From: Micromonospora pisi | Lineage (GTDB): Bacteria; Actinomycetota; Actinomycetes; Mycobacteriales; Micromonosporaceae | DNA: 64,000 bases | Assembly: GCF_003633685.1 (NCBI RefSeq) | Contig: NZ_RBKT01000001.1 | Coordinates: 1,798,001 to 1,862,000, forward strand | Direction: 5' to 3' | Notes under the pieces: model-generated | What the model saw: the letters and a program-made list of their open reading frames with translations, nothing else | Databases searched by the model: none | Told to the model about the DNA's origin: nothing | Position numbers and translations under genes: made by a program | Shown here: positions 51,502 through 61,001 of the stretch, one piece after another | How the letters are laid out: each line of letters begins with the position of its first letter | Position numbering within the stretch: the stretch's first letter is position 1

Positions 51502-53553
51502 TCAGCGGGCGAAGGGCTCGATCATCACCGAGGCCGCCTTCAGCCACGCCTGCCGCGTCTCGTGCTGGAGGTTGGCGTACTCGATCGACGAGCCGCTCTC
51601 CAGTGCCGGGTCGTACGGCACCACCACCACCGCCCGGGTACGGGTGGCGAAGTGCCGCTCCAGGTCCGCCTGCAACGGCGAGCGGCCCGGTGTCGGGCAG
51701 GAGACCAGGGTGACCGCGTTGTCCGCCAGTTCGCCCATGCCCACCTCGTGCAGCAGGTCGAGCATCCAGTCGGCGGCGAACGCGGCGTCCTCCCTCGGCA
51801 CGGTGGTGACCACCAACTGGTCGGCGGCCTGGATCACCGTCTGCCAGTTGACGCTCTCCACGTTGTTGCCGGTGTCGACACAGATCACGTCCTGGGTACG
51901 GCGCAGCAGGTCGAGCACCCGTCGTACGGTCTCCTTGTCCAGCCGGGAGGCGAACCGTGGGCTCTCCTCCCCGGCGAGGACGTTGTACGAACCGTCCGAG
52001 GCGTGCCGCAGATAGTCGTCGAGACGCCCGGTCAGGTCCGTACCGTTGCGAATCTCGACCTCGGCCAGGTCGGTGATGAGGTGCCGGATGGTCCGGGCAT
52101 GCCGGGCGCTGCCCGCGCGCAGCCCCAGGGTGCCGCGAAGCTCGTTGTCGTCCCAGGCCAGCACGCCCCGGCCCCGCACACTGCCGACGGTGGCTGCGGC
52201 GAGCACGGTCGCGGTGGTCTTGTGCACCCCGCCCTTGGGGTTGGCGAAGGCGAGCACCCGGGGCGTGCCGAGGTCGCGGCGCAGCACGCTGACCGCCCGC
52301 TCGACCTCCACGTCCGGCTCGCCGTCACGCCACTCGACCCGACCCTGCGCATAGCCGTTGCCGCTGGCGGGCACGGCGGCGGAACGGGCGGCGCTGGCGG
52401 GCGCCGCGGTGGCACGGGCGGCGCTGGCGGTCCGCACGGGCGCGACCCGCGCCGCCGCGGTCACCGGGCCGGGCGGCGGAACGGGATCCGGCAGCGGCGG
52501 CGGCACAGCCGGCGCCTGGGTCGGCATCGGGGCGACGGCGGCAGCACCGGCGCTCGGCATGGGTACGCCCATCGGTACGACGACCGGCACCGAGGCGGCG
52601 CCGGCCGGAGCGGCACCCACCGGGGGCGCGGCAACCGGGGCGGCACCGACCGGCGGTACGCCGACCGGGGCGGAGCGGTTCGGCGAATAGCCCGGATCAA
52701 CCCGCCCGTACGCACCGGGCTCCGCCCGACCGTAATCCTGGTCGCCCCGCGCGTAGTCCGGCTCGACCCGACCGTAACCAGCGGTGGGCTCGGGCCGACC
52801 GTACTCCGGCTCGACGCGACCGTAGCCGGGCGCCTCGGGCCGACCGTAGTCGTTCTCCGGCGCGCTGCGACGGGCTCCCGGGTCGGCGCGACCGTAGCCG
52901 GCCGCGACCTCGGGCCGACCGTAGCCCGGCTCGGCCTGACCGTAACCGCCACCGACCTCCGGGCGGCCGTACGCCGGCTCGGGCTGACCGTAACCACCGG
53001 CACCAACCGGAGTACCTGGGGTACCGGGAACACCCGGAGTACTGGGAACACCCGGTCCAGCGGGGCCGGCGGGCACCTCGGGCCGGCCGTAACCCGGCTC
53101 GGCCTGACCGTAACCACCGCCGACCTCCGGCCGTGCGTAACCGGGGTCGGCGCGACCGTAGTCCACGTCCCCGGCGGCCCGCCGGTAGTCGGACTCCAGC
53201 GCCGCGTACCGGGACTCCACCGGTGGCCCCAGGTCGCGGTAACCGTTGTCCAGCACCGCATAGCGGGACTCGGACGGTTGCCCGGGACCGGGGTCGTAAC
53301 CCCCGGCGGTGGGCTCCGCCCGGTATCCGCCGTCAGCGGGATCGTCGAAGTCCCAACCGGACCGACCACCGCCGGCACGGGGACCGGCGAGTTCGGCCGA
53401 CCCACCGGCCGCCCGGATCTCGTCTACCCAGCGGTCCTCCGGCTCGGCCTGCTGTTCGGTGGAACGGCCGCCAAGCCGTGCTCGGTCCAGCAACGCGCGC
53501 CAACGCGGTGCTGGTTCCGCCGGCCGGCTCCAGCCGGTCTCGGTGCCGTCCAC
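51502..53553 (-). CDS. MinD/ParA-like ATPase with Tyr-Gly-Arg repeat N-terminus (EspI-like layout)
   Basis: 683 aa from GTG 53553, preceded by GGGAGGG; a TTG 13 codons upstream is weaker. First ~390 residues: disordered, with a repeat region (about 130-290) of YGRPE/GYGQAEPGYGRPE units, then Pro/Ala/Val linker. C-terminal ATPase (from about 430) has the deviant Walker A KGGVHKTT (His replaces the usual Gly), VLAWDDNELRGTLG, and DVICVDTGNN. This order resembles mycobacterial EspI, but no type VII secretion genes are in view. Membrane- or DNA-positioning role inferred only. Confidence 0.8.
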   Translation of the reverse strand: MDGTETGWSRPAEPAPRWRALLDRARLGGRSTEQQAEPEDRWVDEIRAAGGSAELAGPRAGGGRSGWDFDDPADGGYRAEPTAGGYDPGPGQPSESRYAVLDNGYRDLGPPVESRYAALESDYRRAAGDVDYGRADPGYARPEVGGGYGQAEPGYGRPEVPAGPAGPGVPSTPGVPGTPGTPVGAGGYGQPEPAYGRPEVGGGYGQAEPGYGRPEVAAGYGRADPGARRSAPENDYGRPEAPGYGRVEPEYGRPEPTAGYGRVEPDYARGDQDYGRAEPGAYGRVDPGYSPNRSAPVGVPPVGAAPVAAPPVGAAPAGAASVPVVVPMGVPMPSAGAAAVAPMPTQAPAVPPPLPDPVPPPGPVTAAARVAPVRTASAARATAAPASAARSAAVPASGNGYAQGRVEWRDGEPDVEVERAVSVLRRDLGTPRVLAFANPKGGVHKTTATVLAAATVGSVRGRGVLAWDDNELRGTLGLRAGSARHARTIRHLITDLAEVEIRNGTDLTGRLDDYLRHASDGSYNVLAGEESPRFASRLDKETVRRVLDLLRRTQDVICVDTGNNVESVNWQTVIQAADQLVVTTVPREDAAFAADWMLDLLHEVGMGELADNAVTLVSCPTPGRSPLQADLERHFATRTRAVVVVPYDPALESGSSIEYANLQHETRQAWLKAASVMIEPFAR
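52690..53170. repeat. degenerate tandem repeat coding for YGRPE/YGQAEP units
   Basis: Within the ATPase gene, short units containing the complement of TACGGTCGG recur about every 30-60 bp, and two longer near-identical blocks around 52900-52985 and 53080-53165 encode VGGGYGQAEPGYGRPEV and related sequences. The repeats stay in frame. Confidence 0.7.
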
Positions 53554-53690
53554 GGCTCGCCCTCCCAGCGCCTTCGGTGCCCCGCCTGACAAGGCTATGA
53601 GGCAAACCCTATTAAGGCCACACCGGAGCCCCTACACCAGTGTCCGGTTCGCCAGACATTGCGCTTACCGTGCCGCCGTGACCTGGTCCC

Positions 53691-54776
53691 TCACCGCGCC
53701 TCCACCTCGACGATCTCCGTGGGCTCCACCAGGACATCGTCGGCGACGGCCGGCACTGTCGACGCCACCGGCGGGGCCGGCGTCGACGGTTCGACCGGGG
53801 GCTGCGGGGCCGACGGCGGGGCGGTGGTCGGCTCCGACGTCGGCGGGCTCACACTCACCGGCGCGGTCGGCGGCGTCGACGGGGGCGTCGGGTCGAGACT
53901 GGGATCCGGTGCCGGAGTCCCGCTCGCGGGGGCGGTGGTCGAACCGCCGGACGGGGTCGGCGACCCGTCGTCGGCCGGCGGACGCACCACGTCCCGCTGC
54001 TCCGGCAGGGGCGGGGTGAACACGGCCCGGTCCAGACGACGTACCTCCGGCGCCGCGTCGACCGCGCGTACGCCGGGCCGGGCCGCCACCCGGTCGAGCA
54101 CCGTCGGGGTGGCGCGGACGATCGCCGCGTAGACACACGAGCAACCCGAGCCGTACGCGGTCGCCTCGTCGAGCGCGACCTGCGCACCACTGTCGTACAG
54201 CCGGCGGAGTTCCTGGTCGGCGTCGGGCGGCAGCTCGGCGGCGCGGGCCCGGTAGTCGGCCGCCTCCCGGTCCTTGCGCTCGGCGACCCGACGCATGCCG
54301 GCGACCACGTCCGCCGGGATACGCATCGCCGGGATACGGACGAGTTCGGTCTGGGTCTGCGGTCGGGGCACCCGGCCGAAGACCTCCGACACCGACACGT
54401 CGCCGATGATCGGGGTCAACCGGTCAGGTGCCAGGTACGCCGCCAGGGTGACCAGCGCGTACGTCTCGCCGCCCGGTTCGTCCGGCGGGGTGGCGACCAG
54501 CGCCTTCAACTCGCTACGGCTGGACTCGACGTAACCGGGGATGGACTCTCCCTCGATCACCCCGACCCGGGTCACCTCGCCCACCGTGGTGTCGCCCCCG
54601 ACCTGCGCCCGGTCGGCCGCCCAGACCGCCGTGACGAGCACCGCGACCGAGGAGAACAGGGCGGCGGTGGTGAGCACCCGCATCCGCAGCGGCCCCTGCC
54701 CGAGCCGGACCAGACCCCTGGCCAGCGGGGGGAGCAGTCGTCGGTCCAACTGTCGCAGCAGGTCCCCGGGGCGCAC
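53691..54776 (-). CDS. membrane-anchored protein with Thr/Pro tail, unknown function
   Basis: 361 aa. One membrane helix near the start (VLTTAALFSSVAVLVTAVWA, about 34-53), so the rest is probably outside. Middle domain contains YGSGCSCVYAAIVRATPTVLDRVAARPGVRAVDAAPEV; the Cys pair CSC may form a disulfide or metal site. The last ~90 residues are Pro/Thr/Ser-rich. Lies 48 bp downstream of rluD in the same direction. No recognised domain. Confidence 0.65.
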   Translation of the reverse strand: MRPGDLLRQLDRRLLPPLARGLVRLGQGPLRMRVLTTAALFSSVAVLVTAVWAADRAQVGGDTTVGEVTRVGVIEGESIPGYVESSRSELKALVATPPDEPGGETYALVTLAAYLAPDRLTPIIGDVSVSEVFGRVPRPQTQTELVRIPAMRIPADVVAGMRRVAERKDREAADYRARAAELPPDADQELRRLYDSGAQVALDEATAYGSGCSCVYAAIVRATPTVLDRVAARPGVRAVDAAPEVRRLDRAVFTPPLPEQRDVVRPPADDGSPTPSGGSTTAPASGTPAPDPSLDPTPPSTPPTAPVSVSPPTSEPTTAPPSAPQPPVEPSTPAPPVASTVPAVADDVLVEPTEIVEVEAR

Positions 54777-54824
54777 GGACGGAACTCCCCCTCGTCGGGC
54801 GGTCGATAGCGGTCGCGTCGACGC

Positions 54825-55784
54825 TCAGTCGCGGAGTATCGCGAGAGCGTTCTTCAGATCGTCAGGGTAGTCGCTGACGAAGCGAACCTCTTCGGCCGTA
54901 CGGGGGTGGAGAAAACTGAGCTCTCGGGCATGCAGCCACTGCCGTTCCAGCTTGAGTCTGCCGGAAAGCGTCGGATCCGCACCGTACGTCAGGTCACCCA
55001 CGCAGGGGTGGCGCAGCGCGGAGAGGTGCACCCGGATCTGGTGCGTACGGCCGGTCTCGAGCCGGACGTCGAGCAGGCTCGCCGAGGGAAACGCCTCGAG
55101 CGTGTCGTAGTGGGTGATGCTGGGCTTGCCGTCGGCGACCACGGCCCAGCGGTAGTCGTGGTGCGGGTGGCGGTCGATCGGGGCGTCCACCGTGCCCCGC
55201 AGCGGGTCGAGATGGCCCTGCACCACGGCGTGGTAGCGCTTCTCGACCTCGCGCACCTTGAACGCCCGCTTGAGCGAGCTGTACGCCTGTTCGCTCTTGG
55301 CCACCACCATCACACCGGTGGTGCCGACGTCGAGCCGGTGCACCACGCCCTGCCGCTCGGCGGCACCGCTGGTGGCGATGGTGTGCCCGATGCCGGCCAG
55401 CCCGCCGATCACCGTCGGGCCGGTCCAACCCGGGCTCGGGTGGGCGGCGACCCCGACCGGTTTGTCCACCACGACGATGTCGTCGTCGGCATAGATCACC
55501 CGTAGTCCGGGCACGGCCTGGGGAATGATCTGCGGCGCGACCGGTGGGGCCGGCAGCGTCACCTCCAGCCAGGAACCGGCGCTGACCTTGTCGGACTTCG
55601 GTCGCGCGACCCCGTCGACCAGCGCGTCACCGGCTTCGACCAGGGCGGCGGCGGCGGTGCGGGAGAGCCCGAACAGGCGGGCGACCGCCTGGTCCAGCCG
55701 CATCCCGTCGAGCCCGTCCGGCACCGGCAACGAGCGCTGGTCGCCGACCGCGCGGGCCGGCCCTGAGTCATAGGTGGAAATCAT
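54825..55784 (-). CDS. rluD: 23S rRNA pseudouridine synthase (RluA/RluD family)
   Basis: 319 aa. S4 RNA-binding domain ([32 protein letters not shown]) followed by the RluA catalytic domain: [16 protein letters not shown], catalytic Asp in [35 protein letters not shown]. Overlaps lspA by 4 nt (ATGA), the usual lspA-rluD pair of many bacteria. Modifies helix 69 region uridines if it is the RluD orthologue. Confidence 0.93.
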   Translation of the reverse strand: MISTYDSGPARAVGDQRSLPVPDGLDGMRLDQAVARLFGLSRTAAAALVEAGDALVDGVARPKSDKVSAGSWLEVTLPAPPVAPQIIPQAVPGLRVIYADDDIVVVDKPVGVAAHPSPGWTGPTVIGGLAGIGHTIATSGAAERQGVVHRLDVGTTGVMVVAKSEQAYSSLKRAFKVREVEKRYHAVVQGHLDPLRGTVDAPIDRHPHHDYRWAVVADGKPSITHYDTLEAFPSASLLDVRLETGRTHQIRVHLSALRHPCVGDLTYGADPTLSGRLKLERQWLHARELSFLHPRTAEEVRFVSDYPDDLKNALAILRD

Positions 55785-56431
55785 TTCGCATCCCGATCCC
55801 GAGTGCCCGAACTGGCTTCTGGATCGCCGTCCTGAGCGGTCGCGGCACCCGACTGGGCGCCCTTGTCAGCCGAGCTGTTGCGGATCCGGGTGCCGTCCCG
55901 CTGCCGTCCCGTCAGTTCGAGCAGGATGGCCAGGATCACGCCGCTGACCAGCGCGCTGTCCGCCAGGTTGAAGATCGGCCAGGTCTGCCCGTACGGGTCG
56001 AAGAGGCTGACCATGTCGACCACGTGGCCGAGGAACGGGCCCGGGGCGCGGAAGATCCGGTCGACGAAGTTGCCGAGCGCCCCGGCGAGTACGAGCCCGA
56101 GCGAGATGGCCCAGGGCAACGAGCGCAGCTTGGTCGCCATCCAGCTGATCCAGCCGACCACGCCGACGGTGACCAGGGGGAAGACCCAGGTGTACTCGGA
56201 GCCGAGGCCGAACGCCGCGCCGCTGTTGCGGATCAGGGTGAGGTACACCGCCCCGCCGAGCAGGCGTACCGGCTCACCGTCGGTGAGGTTCGACAGGGCG
56301 AGCTGCTTGGTGCCGATGTCGGCGAGCAGGACCAGCAACGCGGTCGCCACCAGGATCGTGATCGCCCGCCGACGGCCCACACCCGCCTTCGGCACGGCGG
56401 TGTCGGGCCCGTCGGGCCGTACTGCGGTCAT
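55781..56431 (-). CDS. lspA: signal peptidase II (lipoprotein)
   Basis: 216 aa. Cleaves signal peptides from lipoproteins after Lgt acts. Four membrane helices; catalytic aspartates in [11 protein letters not shown] and [12 protein letters not shown]- and C-terminal hydrophilic extensions are longer than in E. coli LspA (164 aa). GGGGAG before the ATG. Overlaps rluD. Works in the same pathway as lgt at 12853-14088. Confidence 0.95.
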   Translation of the reverse strand: MTAVRPDGPDTAVPKAGVGRRRAITILVATALLVLLADIGTKQLALSNLTDGEPVRLLGGAVYLTLIRNSGAAFGLGSEYTWVFPLVTVGVVGWISWMATKLRSLPWAISLGLVLAGALGNFVDRIFRAPGPFLGHVVDMVSLFDPYGQTWPIFNLADSALVSGVILAILLELTGRQRDGTRIRNSSADKGAQSGAATAQDGDPEASSGTRDRDAK

Positions 56432-56538
56432 CTGCTCCCCATCGACGTTCAGCGGTACTGCCCTTCACCCGTGGCGACGCAGTCCCGCGGTCCGCGCGGC
56501 CCGGGGGTGTGCCCCCCGAACCACGTCGGACCGGTCGC

Positions 56539-56961
56539 TCAGCGTCGCTCTTCCAACTGTTTGCAGGAGACGCAGAGGGTGGCGGACGGGAACGCGGCGA
56601 GCCGCTCCACCGGGATCGGGTTGCCGCACTTCTCACACCAGCCGTAGCCGCCCTCGTCGAGCCGCTCCAGCGCCCTCTCCACCTGCGTGATCCGCTCCAG
56701 GATGCTGTTGGCGAGAGAGATCTCCTGCTCCCGCTCGAACGTCTTGGTACCGGTGTCGGCCTGGTCGTCACCGGCCGAGTCGGTCAGACGGTCGCGCTGC
56801 AGCTCGGTAATCTCGCTCAGCGTCTGATCGTACTCGGCGCGCAAGTCATCCCGCCGGGCCGCCAGCGCCGCGCGGATCTTCTCGGTCTCCGCGACACTGC
56901 GGGAGGCCCTCTCCGCTGACTTGCGGCCCGCGGCGGTCTTGGTGTCAGCTGGCTTCGCCAT
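56539..56961 (-). CDS. TraR/DksA-type C4 zinc-finger protein
   Basis: 140 aa from ATG 56961 (GGAG 8 nt upstream). Long N-terminal coiled coil (about 25-100), then the C4 zinc finger CEKCGNPIP...CVSCKQ near residue 115. RNA polymerase-binding DksA/RbpA-like function is expected from the family. Overlaps the upstream small gene by 17 nt, so coupling is likely. The acidic coiled-coil tip of true DksA is not evident. Confidence 0.88.
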   Translation of the reverse strand: MAKPADTKTAAGRKSAERASRSVAETEKIRAALAARRDDLRAEYDQTLSEITELQRDRLTDSAGDDQADTGTKTFEREQEISLANSILERITQVERALERLDEGGYGWCEKCGNPIPVERLAAFPSATLCVSCKQLEERR

Positions 56962-57307
56962 CGTCGCTCCCTCGGCCGCGTTCCCCGCGGCGATCGGCGG
57001 TGCCTGGAAGGATCTGTTCCGCGACACGGAGACTGGATCCGGCCGCGCCGTTCGCGGTCACCCCGGTGGTGTCCGCCGCACTCGTGACCGGGGCCCGCCG
57101 AGCCTTGGCCCACTTCGCGAGCGTGGCCGGACTGGGCGGGGTCACGGGTGTGACCGACGGCGTCGGGCGGTCCTCCGCCCCACCGGCGGGTACGGCCTGG
57201 GCCGCCTCCGGCGCCGGTGTGCCCGTCGGCCGTTCGCCGCCGTTCTTCTCTGGTGACGAACCCGGATCCGGGGCCGCCTCGCCCGCGGTCTGCGCCCGCT
57301 CGGCCAT
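56945..57307 (-). CDS. Ala/Pro/Thr-rich small protein upstream of dksA-like gene
   Basis: 120 aa from ATG 57307 with a GGGGGG ribosome site; the longer frame to 57424 would begin upstream of the promoter at 57368-57396. Mostly G/C-ended codons. Low-complexity, no domain, one basic helix (ATLAKWAKARRAPVTS). It overlaps the downstream gene by 17 nt. May be a leader or intrinsically disordered protein; reality of expression uncertain. Confidence 0.4.
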   Translation of the reverse strand: MAERAQTAGEAAPDPGSSPEKNGGERPTGTPAPEAAQAVPAGGAEDRPTPSVTPVTPPSPATLAKWAKARRAPVTSAADTTGVTANGAAGSSLRVAEQILPGTADRRGERGRGSDDGEAS

Positions 57308-57367
57308 TGCGCCCCCCAGTTGCAAAACGGGCGCGCGGCGGGCCGCCGCGCACTCCGGAGGTTGGCA

Positions 57368-57396
57368 AGAATACGGAACGTATACGCGTCCGACAA
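57368..57396 (-). promoter_or_regulatory. sigma-70-like promoter of the dksA-lspA-rluD operon
   Basis: Minus strand: -35 TTGTCG (57391-57396), 17-nt spacer, -10 TATTCT (57368-57373). Predicted start near 57361, about 54 nt upstream of the ATG at 57307. One of the best matches to the housekeeping consensus in the window. A weak hairpin (6-bp stem CCCGGA/TCCGGG, 57425-57447) behind it may end the antiporter gene. Confidence 0.7.
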
Positions 57397-57465
57397 CACG
57401 CCGCACCGATGTCACGCATTTCACCCCGGACTAATCCCTAATCCGGGCAAAAAGAACCTAGCAGA

Positions 57466-58968
57466 TCATCCCTCGCGATCGTCCCCGCTTTCCCCGAACC
57501 ACCGGGCCAGCCGCCCGCGCCGGCTGACCGCCCGCAGCCGGCTCTCGGCCGCGTCCCGAACCCGCTCGGTGGCGACCACCAGCAGGCTGTCGCCCACCTT
57601 CAGGCGGGTGTCCGGAGCGGGTACGAAGCCGGTGCCGTCGCGGAGCACCAGGGTCACCGCCGCGCCGACCGGCAGCCGAAGCTCGTCGATGTGCACCCCC
57701 ACGAGTCGGGAACCCGACGGTACTTCCAACTGGAGCAGGTCCGCGCCCATCCGCTCCAGCGGCGCCGTCTCCACCCGCAGCTCCGCCGCCTCCGCCGGGG
57801 CGACCACCCCCAGCCAACGGGCCACCGGGGCGAGCGTCGAGGTCTGCACCACCGTGAAGATGACGACCAGCACGAACACCGCGTCGAAGAGCCGGTCGGC
57901 CCCGGGCATCCGCTCGGAGAGCGGGATGGTGGCCAGCACGATCGGCACGGCCCCCCGCAGCCCCGCCCAGGAGAGGAAGACCTGCTCCCGCAGCCGGCTG
58001 CCGAACGGCGCGGCGGCGACCGCCACCGACAGCGGACGGGCCAGGAAGACCAGGGCCAGCCCGGCGACCACCGCCGGCAGCAGGGCGTTGTCCAGGCGCC
58101 CGGGCGACGCCAGGAGCCCGAGCAGGACGAAGAGGCCGATCTGGGCCAGCCAGGCCAGCCCGTCGGCGAACCCCAGGATGGCCGCGCGGTGGGGCAGCCG
58201 GGCGTTGCCGAGCACCACCCCGGAGACGTACACGGCGATGAACCCGGAGGCGTGCAGCACGGTACCGGCGCCGTAGGCCAGCACGGTCAGCCCGACCGCG
58301 GCGATCGGGTAGAGCCCGGACGAGGGCAGCGCGGCCCGACGCAGGGTCCACCGCCCGCCGAGGCCGACCAGGAAGCCGACCGCCGCCCCGGCCACCAGCT
58401 CGTAGACGACCAGGAGCGCTTCCTGCCACCACGGGTGCGCGCCGAGTGCCGGGGTGGCCAACAGGATGACCAGCAGCACCACCGGGGCGTCGTTCATTCC
58501 CGACTCGGCCTCGACGGTGGCCACCAGTCGGGGTGGCAGCCGCAGCCGGCGCAGGGTGGCGAAGACCGCCGCCGCGTCGGTCGACGACAGCACCGCGCCG
58601 TACAGCAGGGCGAGCCGCCAGTCCAACCCGAGCAGGAGGTGGACCGCCACTCCCACCACCGCGATGCTGACCACCACACCGACGGTGGAGAGCATCAGGG
58701 AGAGCCCGAGGACCGGGCGCAACGTACTCCAGCGGGCGGTCAGCCCACCCTCGGCGATGATCACGATCAGCGCGCAGAAGCCGAGCACCCGGGTCAGTTC
58801 GGCGTCGTCGAAACGGATGCCGAGGCCCGACTCGCCGATCGCCACCCCGATGGCCAGGTAGACCAGGAGACTGGGCACACCGAGCCGGGTGGAGAGCCGG
58901 ACGGCGCCGACGGCGATCAGCAGTACCGCCGCTCCGACCAGGAGGGCGACATCGAGTCCGTGTGTCAT
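57466..58968 (-). CDS. cation/proton antiporter (CPA1/NhaP2 type) with TrkA-C domain
   Basis: 500 aa from ATG 58968. About 12 membrane helices with the CPA ion-pathway motif SSTDAAAVFATLRRL (the TD pair) and ESGMNDAPVVLL; GLRGAVPIVLATIPL near residue 350. A C-terminal RCK/TrkA-C-like domain (LQLEVPSGSRLVGVHIDELRLPVGA...LKVGDSLLVVA) senses nucleotides or ions, as in YhaU/NhaP2 K+/H+ antiporters. DUF167 lies just upstream. Likely K+ or Na+ export in exchange for protons. Confidence 0.93.
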   Translation of the reverse strand: MTHGLDVALLVGAAVLLIAVGAVRLSTRLGVPSLLVYLAIGVAIGESGLGIRFDDAELTRVLGFCALIVIIAEGGLTARWSTLRPVLGLSLMLSTVGVVVSIAVVGVAVHLLLGLDWRLALLYGAVLSSTDAAAVFATLRRLRLPPRLVATVEAESGMNDAPVVLLVILLATPALGAHPWWQEALLVVYELVAGAAVGFLVGLGGRWTLRRAALPSSGLYPIAAVGLTVLAYGAGTVLHASGFIAVYVSGVVLGNARLPHRAAILGFADGLAWLAQIGLFVLLGLLASPGRLDNALLPAVVAGLALVFLARPLSVAVAAAPFGSRLREQVFLSWAGLRGAVPIVLATIPLSERMPGADRLFDAVFVLVVIFTVVQTSTLAPVARWLGVVAPAEAAELRVETAPLERMGADLLQLEVPSGSRLVGVHIDELRLPVGAAVTLVLRDGTGFVPAPDTRLKVGDSLLVVATERVRDAAESRLRAVSRRGRLARWFGESGDDREG

Positions 58969-58990
58969 GCGCGCCCCGCGCGGACGGCCC

Positions 58991-59317
58991 TCACCCGGGA
59001 ATCCCGTCGCGCAACCGACGCAACCGGGCGTCCAGCTCCCCGGCCACACCGGTGACCAGGAAGAGCTTGTCCCGGCTGGCGGCACCGGTCCGCAGGGTCA
59101 CCGCACCGGGGCGCACCTCCAGCGCCCGGGCCAGCGCCAGTCGGGCGGCCTCGGTCGCCCGGCCGTCGGCCGCCGGCGGGTTGACCGCGATCACCAACGC
59201 CGAGCCGTACGGGCCCGCGAAGCAGCCACCGACCCGGACCCGGGCGGACCCGGGCTTGACCCGGACCGCGACGGTCACCACGTCGGGGCTGGCGGACGCG
59301 GCCCCACCGGCCGGCAC
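58991..59317 (-). CDS. DUF167 (YggU-like) protein
   Basis: 108 aa from GTG 59317 (a GTG at 59281 is also possible). Small alpha/beta family with VAVRVKPGSARVRVGG, ALVIAVNPPAADGRATEAARLALARALEV and VTLRTGAASRDKLFLV; the GxxSRxK end is typical. Function unknown. Between the zinc-motif membrane gene (11-nt gap) and the antiporter. Confidence 0.78.
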   Translation of the reverse strand: MPAGGAASASPDVVTVAVRVKPGSARVRVGGCFAGPYGSALVIAVNPPAADGRATEAARLALARALEVRPGAVTLRTGAASRDKLFLVTGVAGELDARLRRLRDGIPG

Positions 59318-59328
59318 GACGCGGCGGC

Positions 59329-60078
59329 TCAACCGCGGTGGATGTTGGCCAGCAGTGCGGTGTCCGGCGCGCAGATGGCGCACGGAGTGAAGCCGAGCTC
59401 GACCGCCTCGCCAACGGGCAGCGGTTCGGTCTCCCGGTCCCGCAGGTGCGGGCAGTCGGCCAGGTGGTAACGCGGCCGGCCATCGACCACCAGGATGTCG
59501 TCGGTCATCCGGGCGACCCGGGCGGCGTCGGCGGGATCGACCCGCTGCGCCGCCGGCTCGTCCGGGTACGGGTCGTCGTCGACCTCGGCCGCCGCGACGG
59601 TACGGTCCTCGGACCATGGCGGCGCCCCGTCGGCCAGCCCTGCCGCCTCAGCCGGTTGCCGCCGGCCTCGGTCGTCGGTGCTGGTCGGATCGGGGCGACC
59701 GTACTGGTATCCGCCCTGGTGGGGAACCAGTACCTCGACCGGGCCGTCGTAGCCTGCCGAACCGAAGCTGGTCGGCTGGTCGTCGAGCTCGTCCCGTGCC
59801 GGTCGCCACCGTCGTTCAGCGGTGCGCGCACCGGCCGCGGCCCGGCGAGGGTGTGGTTCTCCAACACCCTCGCCACCGGCCCGCAGGTCTGACTCCTCGT
59901 CGGAGTCAGTCGCACCAGCGCGGATGGCAGCCGCCTGGCGGGCGCCCACCACCAGCGCGACGGCAGCCAGCAGGCTCGCCGCGATGGAGGCGACCAGCAA
60001 CACGCTCGAACCGTTGGCCAGCCCGAACACGAGCAGCGCGACCGCGACGAGGATGAGCAGGAGACTTCCGACTATCAC
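59329..60078 (-). CDS. two-helix membrane protein with Ada-like Cys/His motif
   Basis: 249 aa. Two helices at the N-terminus (IVGSLLLILVAVALLVFGLA and VLLVASIAASLLAAVALVVG), then ~130 residues of polar linker, then a C-terminal motif YHLADCPHL...LPVGEAVELGFTPCAICAPD: one Cys plus His, then CxxC. This resembles the Ada-type/YHxxxC...PCxxC zinc modules found in nucleases. Start GTG 60078 with GAGGGG. Located between divIVA and DUF167, in the division cluster. Function unknown. Confidence 0.7.
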   Translation of the reverse strand: MIVGSLLLILVAVALLVFGLANGSSVLLVASIAASLLAAVALVVGARQAAAIRAGATDSDEESDLRAGGEGVGEPHPRRAAAGARTAERRWRPARDELDDQPTSFGSAGYDGPVEVLVPHQGGYQYGRPDPTSTDDRGRRQPAEAAGLADGAPPWSEDRTVAAAEVDDDPYPDEPAAQRVDPADAARVARMTDDILVVDGRPRYHLADCPHLRDRETEPLPVGEAVELGFTPCAICAPDTALLANIHRG

Positions 60079-60145
60079 GGCTCACCCCTCGCCGCTTCGT
60101 TTCCAGCTGTTGTCGTGTGGTACGGGCTGAACTGGAGCGAGCGGG

Positions 60146-60949
60146 TCAGCGCCCGGCTTCAAGCGCGCCGGACCGGCTGCCACCGTAGGAGTTGGCCAGC
60201 CCTGCCGCAGCGAGGCTCGCGGATCCGCCACCAGACCGATTGCCGTCGGTCCGGGTCATCTCCGCTTCGAGACCCTGTCCACGCCCGTCGAGGTCCCGCA
60301 GCTGGCTCTCCAGGTAAGCCTTGAGCCGGGTGCGGTACTCACGCTCGAACTGCTTGAGTTCCTCGATGTGCTTCTGCAGCGCCGTGCGCTTGGCGTCCAG
60401 GCCGCCCATGGCCTCCTGGTGCCGCTGCCGCGCGTCCCGCTCGAGGGCGTCGGCCTTGGCCCGCGCCTCGCGGGTGACCTCCTCGGCCTTGGACCGCGCG
60501 TCGGAGAGCAGCTTGTCGGCCTCGCGACGGGCGTCCGACACGTGGTCGTCGGCCGTACGCTGCGCCATCATCAGCACCCGCAGTGCCTGCTGCTCGCCAT
60601 CGCCGCCCGCGACCGGACCGCCCTGGGAACGCACCTGCTCCAGCTCGGCCTGCATCGCCCGGGCGGCCTGCTCGGCCGCCGCCTTGTCGCGCTGCACCCG
60701 GTCGAGCTGGGCCTTGACATCGTTCAGCTCTGCGGCCAGTCGCGGGTCGGCGCCCGGGCCGGCTGGAGCGCCGCCACGTCCGCCGCGCTCCACCTGGGCG
60801 CGAAGCTCATTGTTCTCCTCGATCAGACGGGCGAGCTCTCGCTCGACCTCGTCCAAGAAGGCGTCGACCTCCTCCTCGTCGTACCCCCGCTTGCCGATCG
60901 GCGGCTTCTTGAAGGCGACGTTGTGTACGTCAGCCGGGGTCAGCGGCAT
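60146..60949 (-). CDS. divIVA: DivIVA/Wag31 polar growth protein
   Basis: 267 aa. N-terminal lipid-binding domain ([40 protein letters not shown]) followed by long coiled coil ([62 protein letters not shown]) and a short glycine/serine tail. In mycelial and rod-shaped actinobacteria it marks poles and recruits wall synthesis; usually essential. GAGGAG before the ATG. Follows yggT as in the ftsZ-sepF-yggT-divIVA order. Confidence 0.96.
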   Translation of the reverse strand: MPLTPADVHNVAFKKPPIGKRGYDEEEVDAFLDEVERELARLIEENNELRAQVERGGRGGAPAGPGADPRLAAELNDVKAQLDRVQRDKAAAEQAARAMQAELEQVRSQGGPVAGGDGEQQALRVLMMAQRTADDHVSDARREADKLLSDARSKAEEVTREARAKADALERDARQRHQEAMGGLDAKRTALQKHIEELKQFEREYRTRLKAYLESQLRDLDGRGQGLEAEMTRTDGNRSGGGSASLAAAGLANSYGGSRSGALEAGR

Positions 60950-61001
60950 CGAAACTCCTCGGGTCAGTTGCGGCCGCGTAGCGCGCTGGTCACCTGGTAG
61001 A

